Below are positions 7,467 to 16,248 of a stretch of 64,000 bases of DNA, piece after piece. This stretch comes from Aeromicrobium sp. IC_218 (GTDB taxonomy: Bacteria; Actinomycetota; Actinomycetes; Propionibacteriales; Nocardioidaceae), in contig NZ_SJXM01000018.1 of the NCBI RefSeq assembly GCF_004336805.1, positions 1 through 64,000 of the forward strand, read 5' to 3'. The notes below the pieces were generated by a model that was not told the DNA's origin, made no database searches, and saw only the letters and a list, made by a program, of their open reading frames with translations. Both the position numbers and the translations under genes were made by a program. Positions within the stretch are counted from its first letter, which is position 1. Every line of letters begins with the position of its first letter.

Positions 7467-8189
7467 ATGCGCCGCACCGTCGCCGTCCTGGCCCTCGCCC
7501 TGCTGACCGTCGCCGGGTGCACGGGCGAGGACGACGAGCCCGTCACGCTCACCGCCCAGCGGGACGGCGCCTACCAGCAGCCGGCGTCCTGCGCCGGTCT
7601 CGGCGTCGAGGCCGGCGCCCGGGTGCGGGGCGCCGACCTCGCCACCTGCATCGACGACTCGCTCGAGGCCCACGTCACCGGTCGCCAGACGCTGTCGGCC
7701 GGCCAGGACGGTGGCGTCGTGAACGTCACCTACAGCCTGGGCGACCCGAAGGGGTACGAGTCCGGCGGGTCCCAGGACTTCGTCGTGATCGGCGACCAGG
7801 CCTGGCTGCAGACCGAGGACGGGTGGGTCGAGAGCGACCCGGACGGGGAGAAGGAGCAGCAGATGGCCGCGCAGCTCGCCGACTCCCTCACCGGCGACTT
7901 CGTCGTGGACACGGTGTCCCTGGCGGACTCGGGCACCTGGCGGGTCGGACGCCCGCAGACGATCGAGCTGCGCCAGGGCGGGACGGTGCAGGACGCGTGG
8001 CCGGTCAGCGTGACTGCGCCCTACGCCCCCGACGACCTCACCCGTGTGACCCGGCACGTCGTGTGGCTCGACCGCACGCTCAGCCCGGTCAAGATCGAGC
8101 TGGACGCCACCGTCGACGGCTCGGCGGCGCAGAGCACCGCCGAGATGTACGCGCTCGGCGAGCAGATCACCATCACCGCTCCGCAGTGA
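7467..8189 (+). CDS. Putative lipoprotein, second of a tandem pair
   Basis: The 240-residue protein has signal peptide and lipobox VAGC at residues 15-18 (LALALLTVAGCTGEDDEP). Its domain is collinear with that of the preceding gene: QPASCAGLGVEAGARVRGADLATCIDDSL, then GDQAWLQTEDGWVESDPDGEKEQQ and a shared C-terminus (LGEQITITAPQ against LGEPQTITPPQ). The low-complexity linker of the first copy is missing. An upstream in-frame GTG at 7434 is rejected because it would destroy the signal peptide. The function is unknown; tandem duplication and divergence are evident. Confidence 0.8.
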   Translation: MRRTVAVLALALLTVAGCTGEDDEPVTLTAQRDGAYQQPASCAGLGVEAGARVRGADLATCIDDSLEAHVTGRQTLSAGQDGGVVNVTYSLGDPKGYESGGSQDFVVIGDQAWLQTEDGWVESDPDGEKEQQMAAQLADSLTGDFVVDTVSLADSGTWRVGRPQTIELRQGGTVQDAWPVSVTAPYAPDDLTRVTRHVVWLDRTLSPVKIELDATVDGSAAQSTAEMYALGEQITITAPQ

Positions 8190-8236
8190 CGGACCTGCGT
8201 CCGCTCCGCCGGCGCGCGTGCGGGACGATAGGAGCC

Positions 8237-8497
8237 ATGGACGAGCACCGCGAGGACCGGGCCGAGCGCCCGGACAGCCGCTCCGGCGGCCTGCTGCGCA
8301 ACGTGCTGCTGCTCCTGCTCTTCACGTCGTCCGGCCGGGTGCTCTCGCTGCTGCCGCTGGACGCCTTCGCCGACTCGCCCACCGCGCGGCTGCTGACCGC
8401 CGGGGACGCCATCGCCGCCGCGGCCTGGCTGGGCATCGGCCTGCTCGTCGCCGCGCTCGGCGTGTGGGCGGTGCAGCGGGCCCGCGACGACGCCTAG
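8237..8497 (+). CDS. Small two-helix membrane protein
   Basis: The 86-residue protein has a charged N-terminus (MDEHREDRAERPDSRSGG), then two hydrophobic stretches (residues 20-40 and 55-78) and a basic end. No family is recognised. GGAG (8231-8234) lies very close to ATG 8237, with GATAGG just upstream. Its stop overlaps by 4 nt the end of the convergent gene. Confidence 0.6.
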   Translation: MDEHREDRAERPDSRSGGLLRNVLLLLLFTSSGRVLSLLPLDAFADSPTARLLTAGDAIAAAAWLGIGLLVAALGVWAVQRARDDA

Positions 8498-9147
8498 CCC
8501 GGCAGGCCCAGCTGCTCGCGCAGCCGTGCGCACCAGCGCGGCTCGTCGCCGTAGCGCTGGAACGGCACCAGCCGTCCGTGCCGGCTGTCGTCGAGCAGCG
8601 TCTCGAACCGGCTCTCGCGGGTGGCCTCGCGCTTGGCCGAGACCACCCAGTGCGCGCACACGCGGCGGTACGTGGCGCTGGCCCCGTGCCACCAGGCGCT
8701 CGCGACCGGGTCGGCCTCGAGCCGGGCCAGCATCTTGGGCGTGAGCTCGTCGTCGTTCTCGTGCGAGTACGTGCCGGTGCGCTCGGGCGTGCGCCGCTCG
8801 TAGGCGGCAAGCCCGGCCGGCGTCATGCGTCCCTCGGCGACCAGGCGCTCGACGTGCGCGACGTTGACCGCGCTCCAGGTGCTGGCCTTCTTGCGCGGGG
8901 TCCAGCGCTGGCGCCGGACGTCGTCGTCGATGCGCTGGGCCACGCTGTCGATCCAGCCGAAGCACAGCGCCTCGGGCACGGCGTCCTCCCAGGTGAGGCC
9001 GCGGTCGGGGACGTGCTTCTTGCGCAGGCCCATCCACAGCTCGGTGGCGGTGTCGTGGTTCGCCTCGAGCCACGCACGGAACTCCGCGGCGTCGCGGAAG
9101 AACACGCACGGACGCTCGGGGGTGCCGCCCGGGGTGCCGATGCTCAT
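8494..9147 (-). CDS. YdeI/OmpD-associated family protein
   Basis: The 217-residue protein has the YdeI pattern: FFRDAAEFRAWLEANHDTATELWMGLRKK, LTWEDAVPEALCFGWIDS, RWTPRKKASTWSAVNVAHVERL and a C-terminal YdhG-like tail. Members are cytoplasmic and linked to stress and antimicrobial resistance in some bacteria, but their biochemical role is unknown. ATG 9147 gives the family N-terminus. It is convergent with and overlaps the small membrane protein gene by 4 nt. Confidence 0.85.
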   Translation of the reverse strand: MSIGTPGGTPERPCVFFRDAAEFRAWLEANHDTATELWMGLRKKHVPDRGLTWEDAVPEALCFGWIDSVAQRIDDDVRRQRWTPRKKASTWSAVNVAHVERLVAEGRMTPAGLAAYERRTPERTGTYSHENDDELTPKMLARLEADPVASAWWHGASATYRRVCAHWVVSAKREATRESRFETLLDDSRHGRLVPFQRYGDEPRWCARLREQLGLPG

Positions 9148-9210
9148 GGCCCCAGCCTCCCACCGGGCGGGGACACCCGGCGCGACCGTGAGCGCCGACG
9201 CCCCAGCCTG

Positions 9211-9216
9211 TAGCCT
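9211..9216 (+). promoter_or_regulatory. Predicted -10 element (TAGCCT) of prfB
   Basis: TAGCCT ends 6 nt before the GTG 9223 start, consistent with leaderless transcription. Confidence 0.5.
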
Positions 9217-9222
9217 CGGACC

Positions 9223-10335
9223 GTGGCGACAGTGGATTTCGGTGAGCAGCTCAAGGCCCTCGACCAGACGATGACGTCGATCGAGAAGGTGCTGGACCTT
9301 CCCAAGATCCAGGCCGAGATCGACGAGCTCCAGGAGCAGGTCGGTGCCCCCGACCTGTGGGACGACCAGGCGAACGCCCAGCGCGTCACCGGACGTCTCT
9401 CGGTGCTGCAGGCCGAGGTCGAGCGCGTCTCGGGCCTGCGCCAGCGCATCGACGACGTCGAGGTGCTCGTCGAGCTGGCCCAGGACGAGGGCGACCCCGA
9501 CTCGATGGCCGAGGCCGAGGCCGAGATCACGCGCCTGCACAAGGCGGTCGAGGCGCTCGAGGTCCGCACGCTCCTGTCGGGCGAGTACGACGAGCGCGAG
9601 GCCATCGTGACCATCCGCTCGGGCGCCGGCGGCGACGACGCCACCGACTTCACCGAGATGCTGCAGCGCATGTACCAGCGCTGGGCCGAGCGTCACAAGT
9701 ACCCGCTGGAGGTCTACGACACTTCCTACGCCGAGGGCGCCGGCATCAAGTCGGTCACCTTCGCGGTCAAGGCGCCGTACGCGTACGGCACGCTGTCGGT
9801 CGAGTCCGGCACCCACCGCCTCGTGCGCATCTCGCCGTTCGACAACCAGGGCCGCCGCCAGACGTCCTTCGCCGCCGTCGAGGTCGTGCCCGTGCTCGAG
9901 CAGACCGACGAGGTCGACATCCCCGAGGACGAGATCCGCGTGGACGTCTACCGCTCGTCCGGCCCCGGTGGCCAGAGCGTCAACACGACCGACTCGGCCG
10001 TGCGCCTGACCCACATCCCGACCGGCACCGTCGTCAGCTGCCAGAACGAGAAGAGCCAGCTGCAGAACAAGGCGTCGGCCATGGTCATCCTCAAGGCCAA
10101 GCTGCTCGCGCTGAAGAAGGCCGAGGAGCGCGCCCAGCTCGACGAGCTGCGCGGCGACGTGCAGGCGTCCTGGGGCGACCAGATGCGCAACTACGTCCTC
10201 AACCCGTACCAGCTGGTCAAGGACCTGCGCACCGAGCACGAGACCGGCAACACCCAGGCCGTGCTCGACGGCGAGATCGACGACTTCATCGAGGCCGGCA
10301 TCCGCTGGCGCCGCAGCACGTCGACCGCGGCCTGA
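9223..10335 (+). CDS. prfB: Peptide chain release factor 2
   Basis: RF2 recognises UGA and UAA stop codons and triggers peptide release. The 370-residue protein shows the SPF anticodon-like tripeptide (residues 204-206) that distinguishes RF2 from RF1, and the catalytic GGQ (249-251) in [10 protein letters not shown]. The start is GTG 9223 ([15 protein letters not shown]). The frame is continuous: the programmed +1 frameshift with an internal UGA found in many bacterial prfB genes is absent, as usual for Actinobacteria. It is followed by ftsE, a common actinobacterial order. Confidence 0.97.
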   Translation: MATVDFGEQLKALDQTMTSIEKVLDLPKIQAEIDELQEQVGAPDLWDDQANAQRVTGRLSVLQAEVERVSGLRQRIDDVEVLVELAQDEGDPDSMAEAEAEITRLHKAVEALEVRTLLSGEYDEREAIVTIRSGAGGDDATDFTEMLQRMYQRWAERHKYPLEVYDTSYAEGAGIKSVTFAVKAPYAYGTLSVESGTHRLVRISPFDNQGRRQTSFAAVEVVPVLEQTDEVDIPEDEIRVDVYRSSGPGGQSVNTTDSAVRLTHIPTGTVVSCQNEKSQLQNKASAMVILKAKLLALKKAEERAQLDELRGDVQASWGDQMRNYVLNPYQLVKDLRTEHETGNTQAVLDGEIDDFIEAGIRWRRSTSTAA

Positions 10336-10383
10336 GTCCGGCCGGGCCCGGCGAGCCTGCCTTGAAGCCCTCGGCCGGGTCCA

Positions 10384-10389
10384 TACACT
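10384..10389 (+). promoter_or_regulatory. Predicted -10 element (TACACT) of ftsE
   Basis: TACACT lies 7 nt upstream of GTG 10397 in the 61-nt gap after prfB, so ftsEX probably has its own leaderless promoter. Confidence 0.5.
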
Positions 10390-10396
10390 CGACCGA

Positions 10397-11086
10397 GTGA
10401 TTCGCTTCGACAAGGTCTCCTTGACCTACCCCGGGCAGAAGCGGCCGGCCCTCGACTCCGTCGACCTCGAGGTCGCGAAGGACGAGTTCGTCTTCCTCGT
10501 CGGTGCTTCCGGCTCGGGCAAGTCCAGCTTCCTGCGACTCGTGCTGCGTGAGGCCCGCCCCTCGCGCGGACGCGTCTTCGTCGCCGGCAAGGAGATCAAC
10601 AAGCTGTCGAGCTGGAAGGTGCCGAAGTTGCGCCGCCAGGTGGGCACGGTCTTCCAGGACTTCCGGCTGCTGCCGAACAAGACGGTGCACGACAACGTCG
10701 CGTTCGCGCTGCGGGTCATCGGCAAGTCGCGCGCCGAGATCAACGCCGTCGTCCCCGAGACGCTCGAGCTGGTCGGCCTGGAGAACAAGGGCCACCGGTT
10801 CCCCGACGAGCTGTCCGGCGGCGAGCAGCAGCGCGTCGCGATCGCCCGCGCGTTCGTCAACCGGCCGATGATCCTCATCGCCGACGAGCCCACCGGCAAC
10901 CTCGACCCCGCGACGTCCGTCGGCATCATGAAGCTGCTCGACCGGATCAACCGCGCCGGCACGACGGTCGTCATGGCCACCCACGACTCCTCGATCGTCG
11001 ACCAGATGCGCAAGCGCGTCATCCAGCTCGAGAACGGGCAGGTCGTCCGCGACGAGTCCCGCGGCAACTACGGCTACCAGGGGTGA
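10397..11086 (+). CDS. ftsE: Cell division ATP-binding protein FtsE
   Basis: ABC-type ATPase that, with FtsX, transmits divisome signals to cell-wall hydrolases. The 229 residues hold Walker A (GASGSGKSS), the signature [15 protein letters not shown], Walker B ([13 protein letters not shown]) and the H-loop (VVMATHD). The family-typical start [13 protein letters not shown] fixes GTG 10397. The gap to ftsX is only 4 nt. Confidence 0.96.
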   Translation: MIRFDKVSLTYPGQKRPALDSVDLEVAKDEFVFLVGASGSGKSSFLRLVLREARPSRGRVFVAGKEINKLSSWKVPKLRRQVGTVFQDFRLLPNKTVHDNVAFALRVIGKSRAEINAVVPETLELVGLENKGHRFPDELSGGEQQRVAIARAFVNRPMILIADEPTGNLDPATSVGIMKLLDRINRAGTTVVMATHDSSIVDQMRKRVIQLENGQVVRDESRGNYGYQG

Positions 11087-11090
11087 TCCG

Positions 11091-12011
11091 ATGAGCGTCC
11101 GCACCGCCCTGGCCGACCTGGGTGTCAGCCTCTCGCGCAACAAGTCCATGACGATCTCGCTGGTCGTCACCATGACCGTCTCGCTGCTGCTGGCCGCGCT
11201 CGGCCTGCTGATGCAGTCCCAGGCCGACCGCACCGAGCGCTACTACGGCGACCGGCTCCAGGTGCAGGTCAACCTGTGCACCGAGCTGTCGCCGAGCGCG
11301 AACTGCGTCGACGGCGCCGCCTCCGACGCCGACCGCGAGGCCGTCGAGGCCGTGCTCGACCAGAACCCGGAGGTCAAGACCTTCGAGATCCGCACGCCGG
11401 AGCAGAACTTCGAGAAGGCCAAGGCCGTCTACAACCAGAACGCGACGGGCCGCAAGACGCTCGACTCGCTGACGGTCGAGGCGTTCCCGCAGTCCTACAA
11501 CGTCACGCTCGTCGACCGTGACGACTCCGACGGCTTGCAGAGCGAGCTGTCCGGCATGAAGGGCGTCGACAGCGTCAGCTCGCTCAAGCAGCTGCTCGGC
11601 CCGCTGTTCGAGCTGCTCGACAAGATGCGCTGGGCCGCGCTCGGCACGTCGCTGGTGCTCATCGTCGCCGCCGTGCTGCAGGTGTCGAACACGATCCGGA
11701 TGACCGCCTACGCGCGCCGCCGCGAGATCGGCATCATGCGCCTGGTCGGCGCGTCCAGCTGGCACATCCAGCTGCCGTTCCTGCTCGAGTCGCTGGTCGC
11801 CGCGCTGGCCTCGGCCGCGCTGGCCTGCGCGGGCCTGGCGGCGTTCATGAAGTTCGTCGTCTACGGCTACCTGCGCGACAACCTCGGCACGATCACCACC
11901 TGGGTGAGCTGGTCGGAGTCGGCGGTCGTGATGGGCTGGACGGTCGTGCTCGCGCTCGTCCTGGCCCTCGTCCCGACGCTGGTCATGACCCGCAAGTACC
12001 TGGACGTCTGA
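11091..12011 (+). CDS. ftsX: Cell division permease-like protein FtsX
   Basis: The 306-residue membrane partner of FtsE. It has an N-terminal cytoplasmic segment, helix 1 (TISLVVTMTVSLLLAALGLL), a large extracellular loop (about residues 45-180) with two cysteines at its start (VNLCTELSPSANCVDG), then three C-terminal helices with the conserved RRREIGIMRLVGAS. The loop is where FtsX contacts and activates its peptidoglycan hydrolase; the M23 protein encoded next is the obvious candidate. Confidence 0.95.
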   Translation: MSVRTALADLGVSLSRNKSMTISLVVTMTVSLLLAALGLLMQSQADRTERYYGDRLQVQVNLCTELSPSANCVDGAASDADREAVEAVLDQNPEVKTFEIRTPEQNFEKAKAVYNQNATGRKTLDSLTVEAFPQSYNVTLVDRDDSDGLQSELSGMKGVDSVSSLKQLLGPLFELLDKMRWAALGTSLVLIVAAVLQVSNTIRMTAYARRREIGIMRLVGASSWHIQLPFLLESLVAALASAALACAGLAAFMKFVVYGYLRDNLGTITTWVSWSESAVVMGWTVVLALVLALVPTLVMTRKYLDV

Positions 12012-12014
12012 CGT

Positions 12015-12054
12015 CCGGCCGCGTCGCCGGGCTCAGGTCCGGCGACGCGCGGCC
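12015..12054 (+). terminator. Hairpin after ftsX
   Basis: GCGTCGCCGG (12021-12030) pairs with CCGGCGACGC (12039-12048), extended by GGCC/GGCC with a two-base bulge. It is likely the ftsEX terminator, since the next gene has its own regulatory region. Confidence 0.5.
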
Positions 12055-12086
12055 GATGCATGAAGCAGTAGTTGAGACTTTTGCGT

Positions 12087-12092
12087 TATGGT
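12087..12092 (+). promoter_or_regulatory. Possible -10 element (TATGGT) of the M23 peptidase gene
   Basis: TATGGT in a locally AT-richer stretch, just upstream of the GTCAC direct repeats; predicted transcription would start near 12099 and give a ~63-nt leader. No good -35 box is visible. Confidence 0.35.
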
Positions 12093-12099
12093 CGGTTCG

Positions 12100-12117
12100 G
12101 TCACAGCAGTCACGTGC
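12100..12117 (+). promoter_or_regulatory. Direct repeat resembling an MtrA box
   Basis: GTCACAGCA (12100-12108) is followed immediately by GTCACGTGC (12109-12117), a 9-bp-period direct repeat. In mycobacteria the response regulator MtrA binds repeats of the form GTCACAgcg, and MtrA controls cell-wall peptidase genes in several Actinobacteria. The site lies about 45 bp before the M23 peptidase start. Identification as MtrA-bound is inference. Confidence 0.45.
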
Positions 12118-12161
12118 GCCCCAGACGGCCGTTCGCGGTCCCTTCCCCCTGAGGTGGATAC

Positions 12162-13466
12162 ATGGTCAAGCTCGCAGTCGGGCGCCGGCGTGCCGCCGTC
12201 TCGGCACTCCTGGCCCTCGCGCTGGGCATCGGCGCGATGGCGCCGTCCGTCGCCGACGACAAGTCCGACCTCAAGGACCGCAAGCGCGAGGTCAACGGCA
12301 AGATCGAGGACGCCCAGCAGAGCTACGACGAGTCGTCCAAGGCCTACGCCGCGGCGGCGAAGAAGCTGAAGGCCGCCCAGGCCGTGCTCGACAAGGCGCA
12401 GGCGCGGCTCAGCGAGACCCGCGCCCAGCTGGCCGAGGCGCAGCGCCGTGACGCCGAGATGCAGCGCAAGCTCGAGCAGACCCAGGCCCGCCTCGAGGCG
12501 GCCGAGCGCAGCCTCGAGAAGTCCGAGAAGGAGCTGGCCAAGGCCGAGGTCGGCATCCAGCAGTTCGCGATCGAGACGCTGCAGCAGGGTGACCCGAGCC
12601 TGCGCGCCGTCAGTGGCCTGCTCCAGGGCAAGAGCACCTCGGAGTTCTCCGAGCAGATGAGCATCAACAGCTCCATCGCCGACGCCCAGGCCGCCGAGCT
12701 GCAGCGCCTGGACGCCCGCAAGGTCATGCTGCAGATCGAGCGCGACGCGGTCGAGAAGCTGCGCGACCAGGTCAAGAAGCAGCGCGAGCAGGCTGCCGCC
12801 AACCTCGTCCGCATGCGCGAGCTGGAGGCCGACGCCGAGGTACAGGCCACCAAGGTCGCCGGCCTGGTCGGCGAGCGCGAGGTCGCCCGCAAGGCCGCGG
12901 CCAAGATCCAGGCCGCGGACGCCGCCAAGGTCGCGGCGCTCGAGGCCGAGCGCTCCCGCGTCCAGGCCCGGCTCCAGGCGATCGTCCGGCAGGAGCTGGC
13001 CGAGGCGCGCCGCCGGGCGGCCGCGAACAAGGGCGGCAACGGCGACAGCGGCGACTCCAGCGACAGCGGCTCCAGCAGCCTCATGCACCCGGTCAGCGGC
13101 CCGATCACCAGCCGCTACGGCATGCGCCTGCACCCGGTCACTGGCATCTACAAGCTGCACGACGGCACCGACTTCGGCGTCGGCTGCGGCACGCCGATCC
13201 GCGCGGCGGCGTCCGGCCGGATCATCGAGCAGTACTACAACGCCGGCTACGGCAACCGCGTGATCATCAACCACGGCGTCATGCGCGGCAAGAGCGTCAT
13301 CACGACCTACAACCACCTGTCGGCGTACCGCCGCTCGTCCGGCGCGCGCGTCAGCCGCGGCGACGTGATCGGCTACGTCGGCTCCACCGGGTACTCGACC
13401 GGCTGCCACCTGCACTTCATGGTGCTGGTCAACGGCTCGACGACGAACCCGATGAACTGGCTGTAG
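12162..13466 (+). CDS. Secreted M23 (LytM-type) peptidoglycan endopeptidase with coiled coil
   Basis: The 434-residue protein has a signal peptide (residues 1-30, ending SVA-DDKSD), a long charged coiled coil (about 31-285, rich in KAAQAVLDKAQARL-type heptads), a Gly/Ser linker, and a C-terminal LytM domain. Metal and catalytic residues are H333 and D337 in LHDGTDF, and H416/H418 in CHLHF. The layout matches EnvC- or RipC-like FtsEX-dependent hydrolases, but here with an intact catalytic site. GAGGTGG upstream supports ATG 12162. Adjacent ftsEX makes regulation by the FtsX loop likely. Confidence 0.9.
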   Translation: MVKLAVGRRRAAVSALLALALGIGAMAPSVADDKSDLKDRKREVNGKIEDAQQSYDESSKAYAAAAKKLKAAQAVLDKAQARLSETRAQLAEAQRRDAEMQRKLEQTQARLEAAERSLEKSEKELAKAEVGIQQFAIETLQQGDPSLRAVSGLLQGKSTSEFSEQMSINSSIADAQAAELQRLDARKVMLQIERDAVEKLRDQVKKQREQAAANLVRMRELEADAEVQATKVAGLVGEREVARKAAAKIQAADAAKVAALEAERSRVQARLQAIVRQELAEARRRAAANKGGNGDSGDSSDSGSSSLMHPVSGPITSRYGMRLHPVTGIYKLHDGTDFGVGCGTPIRAAASGRIIEQYYNAGYGNRVIINHGVMRGKSVITTYNHLSAYRRSSGARVSRGDVIGYVGSTGYSTGCHLHFMVLVNGSTTNPMNWL

Positions 13467-13490
13467 CGGCGCCCGTCGCCACCGGGTGAC

Positions 13491-13496
13491 TAGACT
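13491..13496 (+). promoter_or_regulatory. Predicted -10 element (TAGACT) of smpB
   Basis: TAGACT ends 6 nt before GTG 13503; leaderless pattern. Confidence 0.5.
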
Positions 13497-13502
13497 GGTC
13501 CC

Positions 13503-13979
13503 GTGCCCAAGGAGACCGGTCAGAAGATGATCGCCCAGAACAAGAAGGCGCGTCACGACTACCTCATCGAGGACACCGTCGAGGCGGGCCTCGTGCTCAT
13601 GGGCACCGAGGTGAAATCCCTGCGCGAGGGGCGCGCGTCGCTCGTCGACGGCTTCGCCGAGATCGACAACCACGGCGAGGCGTGGCTGCTGCAGGTGCAC
13701 ATCCCGCAGTACCTGAACGGCACGTGGACGAACCACGAGACCCGCCGCCGGCGCAAGCTGCTGCTGCACAAGCGCGAGATCGCCAAGCTGGAGCAGCGCG
13801 TCGACACCAAGGGCATGTCGCTCATCCCGCTGGCGCTGTACTTCAAGGACGGCCGCGCGAAGGTCGAGCTGGCGGTGGCCCGCGGCAAGAAGTCCTACGA
13901 CAAGCGCCACGCGATCGCCGAGCGCCAGGCCACCCGCGACGCCGAGCGCGAGGTCGGACGCCGGCTCAAGGGCCTGTGA
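13503..13979 (+). CDS. smpB: SsrA-binding protein SmpB
   Basis: SmpB brings tmRNA to stalled ribosomes. The 158 residues include [41 protein letters not shown] and the basic C-terminal tail ([20 protein letters not shown]) that enters the mRNA channel. The RNA partner gene lies just downstream at 14933. GTG 13503 is chosen from family length and the upstream TAGACT. The stop overlaps the next gene start by 4 nt. Confidence 0.97.
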   Translation: MPKETGQKMIAQNKKARHDYLIEDTVEAGLVLMGTEVKSLREGRASLVDGFAEIDNHGEAWLLQVHIPQYLNGTWTNHETRRRRKLLLHKREIAKLEQRVDTKGMSLIPLALYFKDGRAKVELAVARGKKSYDKRHAIAERQATRDAEREVGRRLKGL

Positions 13980-14863
13980 CCCTGCGCGACGAGGACGTCC
14001 CCGGGCTCGTCCACGACCTCGGCCTGCCGGGACTGTTCGACGTCCACGTGCACTTCATGCCGCCGAAGATCCTGCAGGCGGTGTGGGCCTACTTCGACGC
14101 CGCCGGCCCCAAGCTCGGACGTCCCTGGCCGATCACCTACCGCGGCACCGACGACGAGCGGGTCGCCCAGCTTCGGGCGCTCGGCGTCTCGCGGTTCTCG
14201 GCCCTGTCGTACGCGCACAAGCCGGGCGTCGCCGAGTTCATGAACGACTGGGGCCGCGACTTCGCCGCCGACAAGCCCGACTGCCTGTGGTCGGGCACGT
14301 TCTTCCCCGAGCCGTCGGCCGCCGAGTACGTGCCGCGGCTGGTCGAGGACGGCGTCGAGGTGTTCAAGGCGCACGTCCAGGTGGGGGAGTTCGACCCGCG
14401 CGACCCGCTGCTCGACCCGGTGTGGGAGACGCTGCAGGCGTCCGGCACCCCGGTCGTGCTGCACGCCGGGTCCGGCCCGATGCCCGGCGAGCACACCGGC
14501 CCGCAGCAGGTGGCCGACGTGCTGCGCCGCTACCCGGACCTCACCCTCGTGATCGCCCACCTCGGCATGCCGGAGTCGCACGAGTTCCTCGCCCTGGCGG
14601 CGGACCACCCGAACGTCCACCTCGACACGACGATGGTCTGGGTCGACTTCTTCGGCACGCCGCACGACCCGACGCTGCTGCCGAAGGTCGTCGAGCTGCA
14701 GGACCGCATCCTGCTCGGCACGGACTTCCCGAACATCCCGTACCCGTACGCGCACCAGGTCGAGTCGCTCGTCGGCCTCGACCTCGGTCGCGACTGGCTG
14801 CGCGACGTGCTGTGGCACAACGGAGCGCGCCTGTTCGGCGTCGAAGGCCCCGTCGGGGAATGA
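13976..14863 (+). CDS. Amidohydrolase-2 family metal-dependent hydrolase
   Basis: The 295-residue TIM-barrel protein of the COG2159 type has metal-site motifs in order: [28 protein letters not shown] and [11 protein letters not shown]. Relatives include decarboxylases and lactonases, so the reaction cannot be named. GTG 13976 overlaps the smpB stop by 4 nt, implying co-translation between smpB and ssrA, a recurrent actinobacterial arrangement. Confidence 0.88.
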   Translation: MTLRDEDVPGLVHDLGLPGLFDVHVHFMPPKILQAVWAYFDAAGPKLGRPWPITYRGTDDERVAQLRALGVSRFSALSYAHKPGVAEFMNDWGRDFAADKPDCLWSGTFFPEPSAAEYVPRLVEDGVEVFKAHVQVGEFDPRDPLLDPVWETLQASGTPVVLHAGSGPMPGEHTGPQQVADVLRRYPDLTLVIAHLGMPESHEFLALAADHPNVHLDTTMVWVDFFGTPHDPTLLPKVVELQDRILLGTDFPNIPYPYAHQVESLVGLDLGRDWLRDVLWHNGARLFGVEGPVGE

Positions 14864-14890
14864 CCGGGCGCCGGACGTGGTTGGAACCGG

Positions 14891-14896
14891 TACAGT
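14891..14896 (+). promoter_or_regulatory. Possible -10 element (TACAGT) of ssrA
   Basis: TACAGT is 36 nt before the mature tmRNA 5' end, which would give a short precursor trimmed by RNase P. The only TANNNT in the gap after the hydrolase gene. Confidence 0.35.
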
Positions 14897-14932
14897 AGGA
14901 CAGCCGGGCGACCGGCATTGACAACACCACAA

Positions 14933-15299
14933 GGGGCTGAACGGTTTCGACTTTGGTCGTACGGTTCAGGAGAAGCGGGTAGAGGACCCATGGTCATCTC
15001 TTTAACGATCCATGGAAACTCACAAGTGCCGAGAACAAGCGCACTGACTTCACCCTCGCTGCCTGACAGCGACTGGTGAAGGGCGGACCTGGAGTGTTCC
15101 CGATCCAGATCATCCGTCTCATCTAGGGGACTTGCTGGTCACGCCGTGCCACGGGGCGTGACCGGGACTTTTTCGTGGCTGAGCCTGTCGACGACGCGTT
15201 CGTCCGAGCGTCGGGGCTGAGAAAAGCGACAGACGAACTGCACCCGGAGAAGTCCTGAAGCTGCGTCAGAGGACCCGGGTTCGATTCCCGGCAGCTCCA
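14933..15299 (+). ncRNA. ssrA: Transfer-messenger RNA (tmRNA)
   Basis: The 5' end GGGGCUGAACGGUUUCGAC and 3' T-arm/acceptor GGUUCGAUUCCCGGCAGCUCC form the tRNA-like domain (GGGGCUG pairs with CAGCUCC); CCA is not encoded. The tag reading frame resumes at GCC 15028 and reads AENKRTDFTLAA, stopping at UGA 15064-15066; the LAA end is the usual protease-recognition signal. The large internal part carries the pseudoknot-rich region. Together with smpB upstream it forms the trans-translation system. Confidence 0.95.
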
Positions 15300-15306
15300 C
15301 GCGCCA

Positions 15307-15338
15307 GAAGGGCCACCTCGTCCGCGAGGTGGCCCTTC
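15307..15338 (+). terminator. ssrA terminator hairpin
   Basis: GAAGGGCCACCTCG (15307-15320) and CGAGGTGGCCCTTC (15325-15338) form a perfect 14-bp stem with a 4-nt loop, 7 nt after tmRNA. It can also serve the convergent gene ending at 15356. Confidence 0.8.
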
Positions 15339-15355
15339 GTCGTTTCCGCACGTCC

Positions 15356-16204
15356 TCAGGCGCCGGGCGTCAGCTTGTAGTGCAGTCGGATGACCCGGGC
15401 GGACCGCAGCCGGAGCTCATGGTCGGTGCGCAGCGTGCCCTCGTCGTCCACGAAGACGCGGAAGGTCTCGTGCAGGGGCACGCGCGCGGCGTGCGTCCCG
15501 CGCGAGTCGACGACGACGTACGTGCCGTCCTGGCCGAACGAGCCGGACGTCGACGTCAGCCCCAGCGCCCCGCCGGGCAGGACGTCCGGCCGCAGGAACA
15601 CCTGCACGTTGCCCGACTCCAGGGGGAACACCACGCTCACGCTGGGACGGTCCGACGTCGGGAGGCGGCGCACCGAGTAGCAGCCGCTGAAGACGTACTC
15701 ACCGGTCGAGCGGAGCGTGCGCAGCCAGCCAGCGGCGCGTTGGACGCCGTCCGCGTCGAGGATCGGGACGACCCGGCTGTCCATGCCGTGCGCGACGTCG
15801 AGCGGCCGGGTGGGGAGCGCGAGCTGCTGGACCCGCCGGCCGAACAGCCGCGTGACGAGCTCGCCGCCGGGCTGCAGCACGGGGTTCCACTGCGTCCACA
15901 CCTCCATCCGCCAGGTCGAGGTGCGCTCGTAGAAGTCGCGGACGAGCGGGTGCAGGTCGGCGGCCCGGAAGCCGGGACCGTCCAGGAGCTCCATGGACGC
16001 GAGCAGGCCGGCCTCGGTGGTCGGGTCGGCGACGACGCCGCCGACGCGGGTCGCCTCGGCGTGCAGCCAGGTGTCGCCGACGTGCTGTCCGGCGTGCATG
16101 GGGCCGTCGAGCCAGCGCTCTGCGCCCACGAGGTCGACCGGGCGGCCGCGCAGCCGCCAGAAGGTCCGTGTGGCGCGGTCGAGGCGGTGCATCGGTGACG
16201 TCAC
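15356..16204 (-). CDS. Conserved hypothetical protein
   Basis: The 282-residue cytoplasmic-looking protein has no signal peptide or membrane segment. It opens with a basic helix (MHRLDRATRTFWRLRGRPVDL from ATG 16192; GTG 16204 adds four residues and is equally possible), with mixed alpha/beta content and a beta-rich C-terminal half (about 190-282). I recognise no domain. It stands alone between the ssrA terminator and the tetR gene on the same strand, 44 nt away. Confidence 0.6.
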   Translation of the reverse strand: MTSPMHRLDRATRTFWRLRGRPVDLVGAERWLDGPMHAGQHVGDTWLHAEATRVGGVVADPTTEAGLLASMELLDGPGFRAADLHPLVRDFYERTSTWRMEVWTQWNPVLQPGGELVTRLFGRRVQQLALPTRPLDVAHGMDSRVVPILDADGVQRAAGWLRTLRSTGEYVFSGCYSVRRLPTSDRPSVSVVFPLESGNVQVFLRPDVLPGGALGLTSTSGSFGQDGTYVVVDSRGTHAARVPLHETFRVFVDDEGTLRTDHELRLRSARVIRLHYKLTPGA

Positions 16205-16248
16205 GGGGCTCAGTGTGCCCGACCGGGCCGGGCGGCGAGCGCTACGTC

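Noticed and set aside
9223-9320. Programmed frameshift in prfB
   Set aside because: The reading frame is continuous from GTG 9223 and shows no in-frame UGA or slippery CUU-UGA in the early region.
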